From JBFAPK01 sp040676675 (lineage in GTDB: Bacteria; Actinomycetota; Actinomycetes; Mycobacteriales; Micromonosporaceae): 64,000 nucleotides of DNA. This document shows positions 51,009 to 59,009 of the stretch, piece by piece. How positions within the stretch are numbered: position 1 is the stretch's first letter; each line of letters begins with the position of its first letter. The notes beneath the pieces are model-generated. The model was given only the letters and a program-made list of their open reading frames with translations. It made no database searches and was not told the DNA's origin. The DNA lies in the NCBI RefSeq assembly GCF_040676675.1, contig NZ_JBFAPK010000041.1:1-64000 (forward strand), written 5' to 3'. Position numbers and translations under genes: made by a program.

Positions 51009-51049
51009 AGCGGCCCGAATGGCCAAATTGGACGTGCTGAGACGACCAT
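51005..51049 (-). CDS. 14-codon leader ORF coupled to the mauE-like gene
   Basis: ATG 51049 follows AGGGGG, encodes MVVSARPIWPFGPL and stops at a TGA overlapping the mauE-like ATG. The mauE-like gene has no ribosome binding site of its own, so coupling is likely. Confidence 0.5.
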   Translation of the reverse strand: MVVSARPIWPFGPL

Positions 51050-51076
51050 TGATGACCCCCTAAGTGGCAGATCTCG

Positions 51077-51115
51077 AACGTATCGGTGATCTCCACTGTC
51101 GTCAATAGGAGATCA
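51077..51115 (-). promoter_or_regulatory. promoter and operator of the mau-like operon
   Basis: On the minus strand TTGACG (51100-51105) is separated by exactly 17 bp from TACGTT (51077-51082), giving a start near 51070. An inverted repeat tgatctcc/ggagatca (arms 51087-51094 and 51108-51115) brackets the -35 box, a repressor position. Confidence 0.6.
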
Positions 51116-51309
51116 AAGTGCGGGCGGCATGAGCAGGCATTGAAGCACGTCGCGACGAGCGGCCCGTGGGACGTCACGCCGGTACGTCGCCGACCGGCGT
51201 GCCGGATGAACGCGGCGACCAGCCCGGGTCCCGCCTCGGCGCGACATGATCGACAGAACGTCCCGACCCGGTCTCCCGTCGTTACGGGTTTGATCATCAG
51301 CGGCTCCGA
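51116..51309. other. intergenic region between divergent units
   Basis: No gene is supported in these bases. Their GC content falls between that of the operon and that of the following gene. Confidence 0.4.
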
Positions 51310-51315
51310 TAGGCT
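51310..51315 (+). promoter_or_regulatory. putative -10 box of a leaderless promoter (EEP gene)
   Basis: TAGGCT lies 7 nt before the GTG at 51323. Confidence 0.5.
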
Positions 51316-51322
51316 CGTCCTG

Positions 51323-52276
51323 GTGGCCGCGAGCATGATCGAACCGTCCGACGGGGGGCCGGCGGGTACGCCGCGCCGCCGGCGCGGCCTCCTGATCACC
51401 CTGGCCGCGCTGCTGCTGACGGCGCTCCTCGCCGGGCACCGGCTCGTCCCCAACGTGCGCGGCATCGGCAGCATGGTCGACAGCGTGACGCCCTTTTTCG
51501 GCCTCGGCGTCCCCGTCCTGGCGCTGGCCGCGCTGCTACGCCGGGCCTGGCTCGCCCTCGCCGCGCTGCTGCTGCCCGCCCTCGTCTGGGCCGGACTCTT
51601 CGGCCCGGCCTGGCTGCCCCGCGGGCACGCCGGCCCGGCCCAGCTCCGGGTGGCCAGCCAGAACCTGCTCGCCGCCAACCCGGACCAGGCCGCCACCGTG
51701 ACCAGGCTCGCGGCCAGCGACCCGGATCTGATCGCGTTGCAGGAGCTGGAGCCGGGAACCCGGGACCGGGTCGGGCCCGGGCTGCGCGAGCGGTACCCGT
51801 ACCAGGCCAGCAAGAGCACCGTGGCGCTCTGGAGCAGGTTTCCGATCCGGGAGTACGTCGGGGTCGACACGGGGCTGGAGTGGACCCGCGCCCTGCGGGC
51901 CGTGGTCGCCGCGCCCGGCGGCGACGTCGTCGTCTACGTGGCGCACCTCGGGTCGGCCCGGGCGGGGCGGACCGGCACCCGGGACCACACCCTCGCGATG
52001 CTCGCCGCCGCGGTACGGGCCGACCCCGCCGGGCGGCTCATCGTGCTCGGCGACCTCAACACCGCCACCACCGACCGGGTGATCACGCCCCTGACCGACC
52101 TGCTCGGCGACGCCCAGGCCGACGCCGGGCGCGGGCCCGGTTTCACCTGGCCGGCGGCGCTGCCGCTGATCCGCCCCGACCACGTGCTGTACCGGGGGCT
52201 CACCGCCACCTCGGCCGGCGTGCTGCGTACCCCGGCCAGCGACCACCGCGCGGTCACCGCCGCCTTCCGCGGCTAG
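51323..52276 (+). CDS. membrane-anchored endonuclease/exonuclease/phosphatase family protein
   Basis: A 317-residue protein with three N-terminal spans (LLITLAALLLTALLAG and two more) and an extracytoplasmic EEP domain: QLRVASQNLLAAN, DLIALQELEPG (Glu), RLIVLGDLNTATTD (Asp-x-Asn) and TPASDHRAVTAAF (Asp-His). This layout is common in actinobacteria (vancomycin resistance VanJ-like). The ligand is unknown. GTG 51323 has a leaderless-type box; ATG 51335 is an alternative. Confidence 0.88.
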   Translation: MAASMIEPSDGGPAGTPRRRRGLLITLAALLLTALLAGHRLVPNVRGIGSMVDSVTPFFGLGVPVLALAALLRRAWLALAALLLPALVWAGLFGPAWLPRGHAGPAQLRVASQNLLAANPDQAATVTRLAASDPDLIALQELEPGTRDRVGPGLRERYPYQASKSTVALWSRFPIREYVGVDTGLEWTRALRAVVAAPGGDVVVYVAHLGSARAGRTGTRDHTLAMLAAAVRADPAGRLIVLGDLNTATTDRVITPLTDLLGDAQADAGRGPGFTWPAALPLIRPDHVLYRGLTATSAGVLRTPASDHRAVTAAFRG

Positions 52277-52349
52277 GCCGCGTCCTGCCCTTCCGGCTCG
52301 GCGCTCGGCTACGTGGCGACCCTCGGCGGCTGACGCGGCGCGGTGACGG

Positions 52350-53681
52350 CTACGCGGCGGGCGGGTGCAGCGCGCCGGTCAGGGTGACGTGGCCCCCGCC
52401 GGCGACGCTCACCACGCCGTCCCCGTCGAGCGTGGCGCGGATGGTGCTCGGCCGCCCCATCGCCTCGCCCTGCACGATGGTGAGGGTCCGGTCCGGACCG
52501 AGCCGGCCGTCCCGGTGCAGCAGGGCGGCGAGCGGTCCGGCGGCGGTACCGGTCGCCGGGTCCTCGTCGAGCCCCATCCTCGGGTTGAAGAAACGCGTGT
52601 GCGCCCGGGCCCCGGTCGCGTTCGGGTCCAGCCAGGCCAGGTAGACCCCCTCGAAGTCGAGCGCTTCGGCGAGCGCGATCAGGGCCGCCCGGTCCGGGGT
52701 CGCGGCCGCGAGCGCGTCGCGGGCGCGCAGCGGCACCATCAGGTGGGCGGCGCCGGTGTCGGCCACCTGCGGGGCGAAGAGGTCGGAGACGTCGTCCCGG
52801 CCGAGGCCGACCGCGCGGGCGACCAGCTCGGGATCGGCGTACGCGCCGAAGCGCGCGGCCGTCTGGCGCAGCTCCAGCAGCCCGTCGGCGCCGACCGCGA
52901 CCGGCAGGCGCTCGGTGCCGATCAGCTGGACGACGGCACCGCCCGGGCCCGGACGGGCGACCCGACCCGTCTCGAAGAGCCACCACCAGGCCCCGAGCGC
53001 GTTGTGGCCGGCGCCGAAGACCTCCACCCCGCCGGCCGTGAACGAGCGCAGTTCCCGCGTCGCCCCGTCCCGCCCGGGCAGCACGAACGTGGTCTCCGAC
53101 TGGTTCAGCTCGCGGGCGACGGCGGCGTACCACGCCTCGGGTACCGTCCCCGGCCAGCCGGTCAGGTCGACGACGGCGAGCGGGTTGCCGGTCAGCGGGC
53201 CGTCGCCGAAGACGTCCACCAGCGCGAAGGGCAGCCGCCCGCCGGCCGGCTCCGGGTCGGCCGGACGCTCGGCCAGCTCCTGAAACAGGGTGATCTGCAG
53301 GTCGCCGGGGGTCTCCAGCCGGGAGTTCAGCGAGTTCCAGGGCGTACGAGTCGGCGGGGCGACGAGGGCGGCTCCGCCCGCGACCAGCGCGTCCGTGGCG
53401 GCCTCCGCCCGGTCCACCTGGAAGGCGAGGCGGATGTGCGGGCTCACCGGCCGGCCCACCTCGACCCGGTCGATCATTTCGCGCTGCGCCGGATTGGCGA
53501 TCTCCAGCGTGGCCCGGCCGGCGTCGAGGATGACGACGCGCGCGCCGCCCTCGCCCTGGAAGGCGGCCTGCGGCCGCAGGTCGAGGACGTCCCGGTACAA
53601 CGCCACGGCGGCCTCGTAGTCGGCGGCCTCGACGACCACGCGCAACTGGTGGACCTGGTTCGCTGGGGGCTGTTCCGGCAT
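52350..53681 (-). CDS. fusion of a VOC (glyoxalase-fold) domain and a PhzF family enzyme
   Basis: A 443-residue two-domain protein. Residues ~8-138 are a VOC half (VHQLRVVVEAADYEAAVALY, candidate metal ligands His11, Glu60, His82, Glu135). Residues ~150-443 are PhzF-like: TGNPLAVV, LNQSETTFV with the catalytic Glu196, EVFGAGHNALGAW and GLDEDPATGTAAG. PhzF proteins are isomerases/epimerases; the VOC domain may act on the product. A TACGAT box lies 7 nt before the ATG. I know no standard family with this fusion. Confidence 0.88.
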   Translation of the reverse strand: MPEQPPANQVHQLRVVVEAADYEAAVALYRDVLDLRPQAAFQGEGGARVVILDAGRATLEIANPAQREMIDRVEVGRPVSPHIRLAFQVDRAEAATDALVAGGAALVAPPTRTPWNSLNSRLETPGDLQITLFQELAERPADPEPAGGRLPFALVDVFGDGPLTGNPLAVVDLTGWPGTVPEAWYAAVARELNQSETTFVLPGRDGATRELRSFTAGGVEVFGAGHNALGAWWWLFETGRVARPGPGGAVVQLIGTERLPVAVGADGLLELRQTAARFGAYADPELVARAVGLGRDDVSDLFAPQVADTGAAHLMVPLRARDALAAATPDRAALIALAEALDFEGVYLAWLDPNATGARAHTRFFNPRMGLDEDPATGTAAGPLAALLHRDGRLGPDRTLTIVQGEAMGRPSTIRATLDGDGVVSVAGGGHVTLTGALHPPAA

Positions 53682-53688
53682 GTCGAAG

Positions 53689-53694
53689 ATCGTA
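53689..53694 (-). promoter_or_regulatory. putative -10 box of a leaderless promoter (VOC-PhzF gene)
   Basis: TACGAT on the minus strand lies 7 nt before the ATG at 53681. Confidence 0.5.
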
Positions 53695-53731
53695 GAACGG
53701 CGCGGGGGGCGCCGCTGGCCGCGCGGGCCCG

Positions 53732-54163
53732 CTACGGCTGCTGGTTGCGCACCCCGACCGGCTCGACGCTGACGGTGTGCCGGCCGGCGCCGTCGCTGGA
53801 GAACGGCCAGAGCCGGTCGGCGTATTCGGCCAGGTCGCTGAGCTGCTGGCGGGTCAACCCGGTCGACGAGATCCGGGCCTGTACGTCGGCGTGGTAGTTG
53901 CCGTCCTCGTCGCGCCCGAGCCGGGCCTCGGCGCTCACCCGTACCGTGTGCGCCTCGTCGGTGATCTCGCTCGCCGCCTCGACCGCCGCGTGGTGCAGGC
54001 AGGAGGCGAAGGCCGCCGCCAGCAGCTGCTCGGGCGCGAGCCCCGTGCAGTGCGGCGCGAGCGGCGAGGCCAGCGCGGTCGAGAGTTCGCCGTCGTCGGT
54101 ACGCAACCGGCCGCCCTCGGCGGTGGCCACGGCGGCGCGTACCCAGGACTCCGTTTCCGGCAT
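53732..54163 (-). CDS. OsmC/Ohr family protein lacking the second cysteine
   Basis: A 143-residue OsmC-fold protein: GLAPEQLLAAAFASCLHHA carries the peroxidatic Cys55, with another Cys39 nearby. Where Ohr/OsmC proteins have CP[YF]S, this one has RLWPFSS, so Trp119 replaces the resolving Cys. Typical members reduce organic peroxides through the Cys pair; this one may use Cys39 or be non-catalytic. It lies 50 bp upstream of the VOC-PhzF gene in the same direction. Confidence 0.88.
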   Translation of the reverse strand: MPETESWVRAAVATAEGGRLRTDDGELSTALASPLAPHCTGLAPEQLLAAAFASCLHHAAVEAASEITDEAHTVRVSAEARLGRDEDGNYHADVQARISSTGLTRQQLSDLAEYADRLWPFSSDGAGRHTVSVEPVGVRNQQP

Positions 54164-54194
54164 TCGCGGTCCCCCCCCGTCGGTCTTCCGCGGG

Positions 54195-55019
54195 CTACCC
54201 GGTGCCTCCGGCCCGAAACCCGCCGTCGCCGGCCGCCGCGGTGGTCGCCAGGATCACCTCGGCCACCAGGTCCGGGTCGTCGTGCATCGGTACGTGCCCG
54301 CAGCCGCTCAGCTCGACGTGCCGGGCCAGCGGCAGCCGGTGCCGGGCCAGCGCCGCCTGCCGGTACGGCAGGATCCGGTCCCGGGTGCCCCAGGCGACCG
54401 TCACCGGCACCGTCGGCTCGCCCCGGAAGACGTACCCGCGACCGGCCCGCGCCACCGCCTCGAAGGCGCGGCCGAGGCGCAGCGCCCGCGCGTCGGCGAA
54501 CGCGGCCTCCGGCGCCAGCCGGCCGGGGCGGGCGAGCAGCATGCCGAACGAGAGCGCGCGCAGCGGGCCCACCCGGAACAGGCCGCGCAGCAGCGGCGCC
54601 GGCAGCCGGGTACCGAGCCGGTGCGCCCGCAGTACGCCTACCGCCCAGCGCAGCTCCGCCGGGGTGCAGAACCCGGCGGGGGAGATCGCCGTCGCGGAGG
54701 CGGCCCGGCCGGCGGCGGCCAGCTCCAGGGCGATCGCCCCGCCCAGGCTGTTGCCCGCCACGTGCGGGCGGTCCAGGCCGAGCGCGGCGCAGACCGCCGC
54801 CACCGCGGCGACCACCTCGGCCATGTCCCGGGGCAGCCCGGCGGCCGGTACCGGCGAGCCGCCGAAACCCGGCAGGTCCAGCGCGATCACGTCGTGCCGG
54901 GCGGCGAGCCGGTCCAGCACCGGCTGCCAGGCCCGCCGGTGGTGCCCGATGCCGTGCAGCAGCACCAGCGGCTCGCCGGCGCCGCGCCGGTCGAAGACGA
55001 CGTCGGGCAGCACCGTCAC
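54195..55019 (-). CDS. alpha/beta hydrolase
   Basis: A 274-residue serine hydrolase: LVLLHGIGHHRRAWQPVLD (oxyanion), HVAGNSLGGAIALE (nucleophile Ser91), WGTRDRILPYRQ (Asp) and LSGCGHVPMHDDP (His). It is the last gene of a monooxygenase-SDR-hydrolase operon; its ATG overlaps the SDR stop. It would open the lactone or ester made by the Baeyer-Villiger enzyme. Confidence 0.92.
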   Translation of the reverse strand: MTVLPDVVFDRRGAGEPLVLLHGIGHHRRAWQPVLDRLAARHDVIALDLPGFGGSPVPAAGLPRDMAEVVAAVAAVCAALGLDRPHVAGNSLGGAIALELAAAGRAASATAISPAGFCTPAELRWAVGVLRAHRLGTRLPAPLLRGLFRVGPLRALSFGMLLARPGRLAPEAAFADARALRLGRAFEAVARAGRGYVFRGEPTVPVTVAWGTRDRILPYRQAALARHRLPLARHVELSGCGHVPMHDDPDLVAEVILATTAAAGDGGFRAGGTG

Positions 55020-55966
55020 GCCCCCTCGGGGCGGGCGTCGGCGGACTGCGCGGCGCCGGGGCGCGGCGCGGGAACCGGCGCGGGGGCCGGCGTGCCCTCC
55101 CGCGCCGCGGTGTGCCGCCCGAACGAGCGACCCAGGGCGCGGACCTGCTCCTCCAGCACCGGTACCGACCGGCGGGCGCCGCGGCCGAGCACCAGGTCGC
55201 TCACCGGGCTGAGCACCAGGGTCCGGGCGGCCTGCACCAGCCCGACGGCCCGTGGTACGTAGACCCGGCGGCGGCGCCGCTCGACGGCGTCCACCATGGC
55301 CTCGGCGCAGGCGGTGACCGAGGTGGTCGAGCCGACCGGCCAGGGCAGCCGGTCCAGCGCGGCCCGGAACGAGGGAAGGTCCTCCCGCGCGTCGCGGACC
55401 AGGTCGGTGTCGACCCAGGACGGGTGGGCGGTGCCGACGCGTACGCCGTGGTGGGCCAGTTCGAGCCGGATCGCGTTGCCGAACTGCTCCACCCCGGCCT
55501 TCGAGGCGCAGTACGCGGCCATCCCCGGCAGCGCCGCGAAGGCCGCCGCCGACGAGACGAGCAGCAGGTATCCCCGGCTGGCGATGAGCGCCGGCGCGGT
55601 GGCGGCGGCGGTACGCATGACGCCGATCAGGTTCACCTCGACGGTACGGACCTGCGCCTCGACGTCGCCGGCGGCGACGGTACCCCGGTTGGCGACGCCG
55701 GCGTTGGCGACGACCGCGTCGAGCCGGCCGAATGCCGCGAGGGTGCCCCGCACGGCCGCCGTGAGCGCGGCCTGGTCGGTGACGTCCGCGCCGAACCAGA
55801 CGTGGTCGGGGCCGAGTTCGGCCCGCAGCGCCGCCAGCCGTTCCGGCTCCAGCCCCACCAGCGCGAGCCGGGCGCCGCGGGCGGCGGCGAGCCGGGCGGT
55901 GTGCTCGCCGATGCCCCGCGCCGCCCCGGTGATCAGCACGACCTCGCCGGTCAGCCCTCGTCCCAC
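55016..55966 (-). CDS. short-chain dehydrogenase/reductase of the BVMO operon
   Basis: A 316-residue SDR: VVLITGAARGIGEHTARLA, DAVVANAGVANRG, LLLVSSAAAFAAL (Ser) and YCASKAGVEQ (Tyr, Lys). A ~60-residue Pro/Ala-rich tail follows the fold. GTG 55966 overlaps the monooxygenase end by 16 bp; the much longer frame reading through the monooxygenase gene is a shadow. It resembles sadH-type dehydrogenases and may interconvert the alcohol and ketone used by the neighbour. Confidence 0.9.
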   Translation of the reverse strand: MGRGLTGEVVLITGAARGIGEHTARLAAARGARLALVGLEPERLAALRAELGPDHVWFGADVTDQAALTAAVRGTLAAFGRLDAVVANAGVANRGTVAAGDVEAQVRTVEVNLIGVMRTAAATAPALIASRGYLLLVSSAAAFAALPGMAAYCASKAGVEQFGNAIRLELAHHGVRVGTAHPSWVDTDLVRDAREDLPSFRAALDRLPWPVGSTTSVTACAEAMVDAVERRRRRVYVPRAVGLVQAARTLVLSPVSDLVLGRGARRSVPVLEEQVRALGRSFGRHTAAREGTPAPAPVPAPRPGAAQSADARPEGA

Positions 55967-57501
55967 GTCGCCCCCTCTCGTCGTGCTCCGCGCACCGGCA
56001 CGCCCCGGCGGTCCGGGCCGACCGGTACGCCGCGGAACGCGCGGGCGTCGAAGCGGCGCGTCCGCAGCCAGTACGACCAGGTGTAGCCGGGCCAGACGGT
56101 GGAGTTGCGCCCGTTCGCGTCGAGGTACCAGCTCCGGCAGCCGCCGCGCAGCCAGACCGTACCGCGCATCCGCCGGTCCACCGCCGCGACGAACGCGTCC
56201 TGCGCGGCCAGGGTCGGCTCGACCGCCCGGGTGCCGGTGCGGTCCAGGTGCCGCAGCAGGCCGAGCAGGTAGTGCAGCTGACTTTCGATCATGAAGACCA
56301 CGGAGGTGTGCCCGAGGCCGGTGTTCGGACCCAGCAGCAGGAACAGGTTGGGGAAGCCGGCCACCGAGGTGCCCCGGTAGGCGCGCATCCCGTCCCGCCA
56401 CGCGTCCGCGAGGCGCTGCCCGTCCCGGCCGCGGATCCGCGCGGCCAGCGGCACCTCGGTGACCCGGAAACCGGTACCGAGGATGATCGCGTCGACGGCG
56501 CGGACCGTGCCGTCGCGGGTGACCACGGCGTCGGGGCGTACCTCGGCGATCCCGTCGGTGACCAGCTCGACGTTGTCGCGGAGCAGGGCGGGATAGAAGT
56601 CGTCCGAGAGCAGCACCCGCTTGCAGCCCATCGTGTAGCTCGGCGTGAGCGCGGCGCGCAGCGTCGGGTCGGCGACGGCGGCGCGCAGGTGCCGGCGCGC
56701 CATCGCCTGCCCGAGGCGCATGGCGGCGGGGTGCAGGAAGGCGGCGGCCCGCCACTCCCGTCCCCAGTAGACGGCCGCGCGGGCCGCCCACCCCGCGACC
56801 GGGGCGGCCCGCAACAGCCGCCGGGCGGCCGTCCCGGTGGGCCGGTCGTGGCGCGGCAGGATCCAGGGCGGGGTCCGCTGGAAGAGGTGCAGCCGCCGTA
56901 CGGCCGGGGCGATCCGGGGCACGAACTGGACCGCCGAGGCGCCCGTACCGACCACCGCCACCCGGCGGTCGCGCAGGTCGTACCCGTGGTTCCAGCGGGC
57001 CGAGTGGAAGACCTCCCCGGCGAAGCGGTCGAGCCCGGGCAGCCGTGGCACCGCCGGCGCCGAGAACGGCCCGGTGGCCAGCACCAGGACCTGTGCCCGG
57101 TAGCCGCCACGGGAGGTGTCGACCAGCCAGGTGCCGCTGTCGCCGTCCCAGGTCGCGCCGGTGACCTCGTGGCCCAGCCGCAGGTACGGCGCGAGCCCGT
57201 ACCGCGACACGCAGTCCCGCAGGTACGCCCAGATCTCCGGCTGTCCGGAGAAGCGGTGCGACCAGTCGGGGTTCGGGGCGAACGACAGCGAGTAGAGGCG
57301 CGACGGCACGTCGCAGGCGCACCCCGGGTACGAGTTGTCCCGCCACGTGCCGCCGACCTCGTCGCCGCGTTCGAGGATCACCAGGTCGTGGTGGCCACGC
57401 TGGCGGAGCCGGATCGCCGCGCCGATGCCGCCGAAGCCGGCGCCCAGGATGGCGATCCGGACCCGCTGACGCCCGTCGTCGGTTGTCACGGCCGCTCCCA
57501 C
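55951..57501 (-). CDS. flavin-containing Baeyer-Villiger monooxygenase
   Basis: A 516-residue class B flavoprotein. FAD motif AILGAGFGGIGAAIRL (GxGxxG 20-25), DEVGGTWRDNSYPGCACD, the BVMO fingerprint FAGEVFHSARW (160-170), and the NADPH motif VAVVGTGASAVQFVP are present. It would insert oxygen into a ketone to give an ester or lactone. Gene order BVMO-SDR-hydrolase recalls the mymA operon of Mycobacterium tuberculosis. The GTG at 57501 is accepted; GTG 57486 is an alternative. Confidence 0.93.
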   Translation of the reverse strand: MGAAVTTDDGRQRVRIAILGAGFGGIGAAIRLRQRGHHDLVILERGDEVGGTWRDNSYPGCACDVPSRLYSLSFAPNPDWSHRFSGQPEIWAYLRDCVSRYGLAPYLRLGHEVTGATWDGDSGTWLVDTSRGGYRAQVLVLATGPFSAPAVPRLPGLDRFAGEVFHSARWNHGYDLRDRRVAVVGTGASAVQFVPRIAPAVRRLHLFQRTPPWILPRHDRPTGTAARRLLRAAPVAGWAARAAVYWGREWRAAAFLHPAAMRLGQAMARRHLRAAVADPTLRAALTPSYTMGCKRVLLSDDFYPALLRDNVELVTDGIAEVRPDAVVTRDGTVRAVDAIILGTGFRVTEVPLAARIRGRDGQRLADAWRDGMRAYRGTSVAGFPNLFLLLGPNTGLGHTSVVFMIESQLHYLLGLLRHLDRTGTRAVEPTLAAQDAFVAAVDRRMRGTVWLRGGCRSWYLDANGRNSTVWPGYTWSYWLRTRRFDARAFRGVPVGPDRRGVPVRGARREGATWDEG

Positions 57502-57632
57502 CGCCGCCCGGCGGTGAGCGCCGCCGCTCTCACCGCGCCTGCCGGTGTCGGGTGATCGCGCCCACCGGTCGTCTCCGGCAAGTTACCACCGGGTAGCCAG
57601 CGGTGGAAGGCGCGGCGGCGATCCGGGATGGA

Positions 57633-58199
57633 TCAACCGGGCCAGGCGATCGCGTCGAGGAACTCCTCCACCGCCACGACCACCCGGCCCAGCACCGCCA
57701 CCGAGTCGGTCAGCGGGCCGGGCACGTACATCCCGTGGTTGGCACCCTCGACCTCGAAGACGTGCGGGGAGAGCCGGCGGGCCAGGGCGCCGTCCCAACT
57801 CCTGTCGGCGGTGCCACCCACCAGCAGGAACGGCGCGCTCGCCCGGGCCAGGGCGGCGGCGACCCACGGCAGGTGCAGCAGCGGCGTGATCCACACGGCG
57901 GGCAACGAGCGCTCCGCGGCCAGCGCCGCGGCGTTCGACCCCAGCGACTTGGCGATCAGCAGCGGACGCCGGTCGGGCACCTCGTGCGGGCCGCGCCCGT
58001 CGAGCCTGTCGAGCAGCGGGGCGACCTCGCCGCGTACCCAGCCCTCCGTCCGCGCGTCGTCGAGCGGCTCGGGCGGCTCCTGCGACCACGAGTGCCGGTG
58101 CACCGTCGCGCCCCGCCGCTCGGCCGCGTCGCCGGAGTACATGAGCAGCGGTGCCCCGGGTCCGAACCATAGGCCGGGAACGACGACAGCGTCAGCCAT
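57633..58199 (-). CDS. alpha/beta hydrolase-fold protein
   Basis: A 188-residue protein. PLLIAKSLGSNAAALAAER supplies a nucleophile elbow (KSLGS), and EVEGANHGMY a C-terminal His; WITPLLHLPWVAAAL is the lid. The small size matches poorly characterised actinobacterial hydrolases (DUF-type). A TAGGCT box lies 7 nt before ATG 58199. Substrate unknown. Confidence 0.8.
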   Translation of the reverse strand: MADAVVVPGLWFGPGAPLLMYSGDAAERRGATVHRHSWSQEPPEPLDDARTEGWVRGEVAPLLDRLDGRGPHEVPDRRPLLIAKSLGSNAAALAAERSLPAVWITPLLHLPWVAAALARASAPFLLVGGTADRSWDGALARRLSPHVFEVEGANHGMYVPGPLTDSVAVLGRVVVAVEEFLDAIAWPG

Positions 58200-58206
58200 G
58201 CCGGCG

Positions 58207-58212
58207 AGCCTA
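58207..58212 (-). promoter_or_regulatory. putative -10 box of a leaderless promoter (small hydrolase)
   Basis: TAGGCT on the minus strand lies 7 nt before the ATG at 58199. Confidence 0.5.
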
Positions 58213-58295
58213 GGAGATCGGGCGCTGGTACCGACAGCCGGCCGATCGAACCTTCGCCCACGCCGGTACGGTCGCCCGCCGCGCTCGCGACCGGG

Positions 58296-58586
58296 TCACG
58301 GAATCAGATACCAGAAGTACCAGCCGCCGGCGCCCCGGTCGAAGTAGCAGCCGTCGGTCTCGTAGTCGAACGACGCGACGATGCGGTACACCTCGCACGT
58401 GCCGTAGTCCGAGAAGAACGGCGAGAGGGCCCAGAAGCCCTCGGCCGTGGCGGGCGCGGAGACGCTGACCCGCTCGCGCGGCGCCTCGGCCGCGGTGGTG
58501 GTCGCTGCCGCCGCCGGCGCGCCGAGTGCGAGGACCCCGGCCGCCACCGTCAGGGCCAGGGCGGTCGCCCGACCGGTTCTCTTCAT
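58296..58586 (-). CDS. small secreted protein
   Basis: A 96-residue exported protein: signal peptide KRTGRATALALTVAAGVLA, cleavage near AAA, and a ~60-residue aromatic domain with one Cys pair (YGTCEVYRI and ETDGCYFD) and GGWYFWYLIP at the end. Unknown family. GAGGAAG lies before ATG 58586. Confidence 0.75.
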   Translation of the reverse strand: MKRTGRATALALTVAAGVLALGAPAAAATTTAAEAPRERVSVSAPATAEGFWALSPFFSDYGTCEVYRIVASFDYETDGCYFDRGAGGWYFWYLIP

Positions 58587-58800
58587 GTCTCGACTTCCTC
58601 TCCGTCCGCCGCTCCGGCGCCGCTCGGCGCCGGACCACACCCGAGGCTTCCAGGTCCGGCTTGCACGCGGCTTTCACGACGCTGGCGCGACCGACCGGCC
58701 CGGTCGGCGCGGGTGCGCCGGCGTGACGGGTTGTCCGGGTGGGCGGGCGGTACGCGCGTCCGGCGGGTCGCGCCGCCGATTCCGGCGGAGGGCGAGGTAA

Positions 58801-58814
58801 TGTTATCGCTAACA
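58801..58814. promoter_or_regulatory. AraR-type operator (copy 1)
   Basis: tgttatcgctaaca is the exact reverse complement of the site at 60202-60215 before araB. It lies 195 bp upstream of the LacI-type gene, so it may serve autoregulation or looping. Confidence 0.8.
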
Positions 58815-59009
58815 AGATCAGCCGGCCCGGTACAGCCACAAAACCGCTGGTGGAGCGGCTGCACCACGCCGGGTCCGGCCGGGCGACGGTGGCCGGACGG
58901 GCGGTCGTCGCCGGCATGATCCGTCGCGGCCGGGTGTGCCGCGCGGGGGTCGTACGCTGAACGGCGTCCCGGCGCGGCGGTCCGGGCCGGACGTCGGAAG
59001 AGGTACCAG

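Noticed and set aside
51116..51310. A cysteine-containing minus-strand frame (CFNACSC) upstream of the mau-like operon
   Set aside because: It lacks a start with ribosome binding site and would overlap the promoter; probably chance.
55016..57346. A 776-codon frame joining SDR and upstream sequence
   Set aside because: The first 460 codons are Arg/Gly/Ala-rich noise opposite the clear monooxygenase reading; the SDR starts at GTG 55966.
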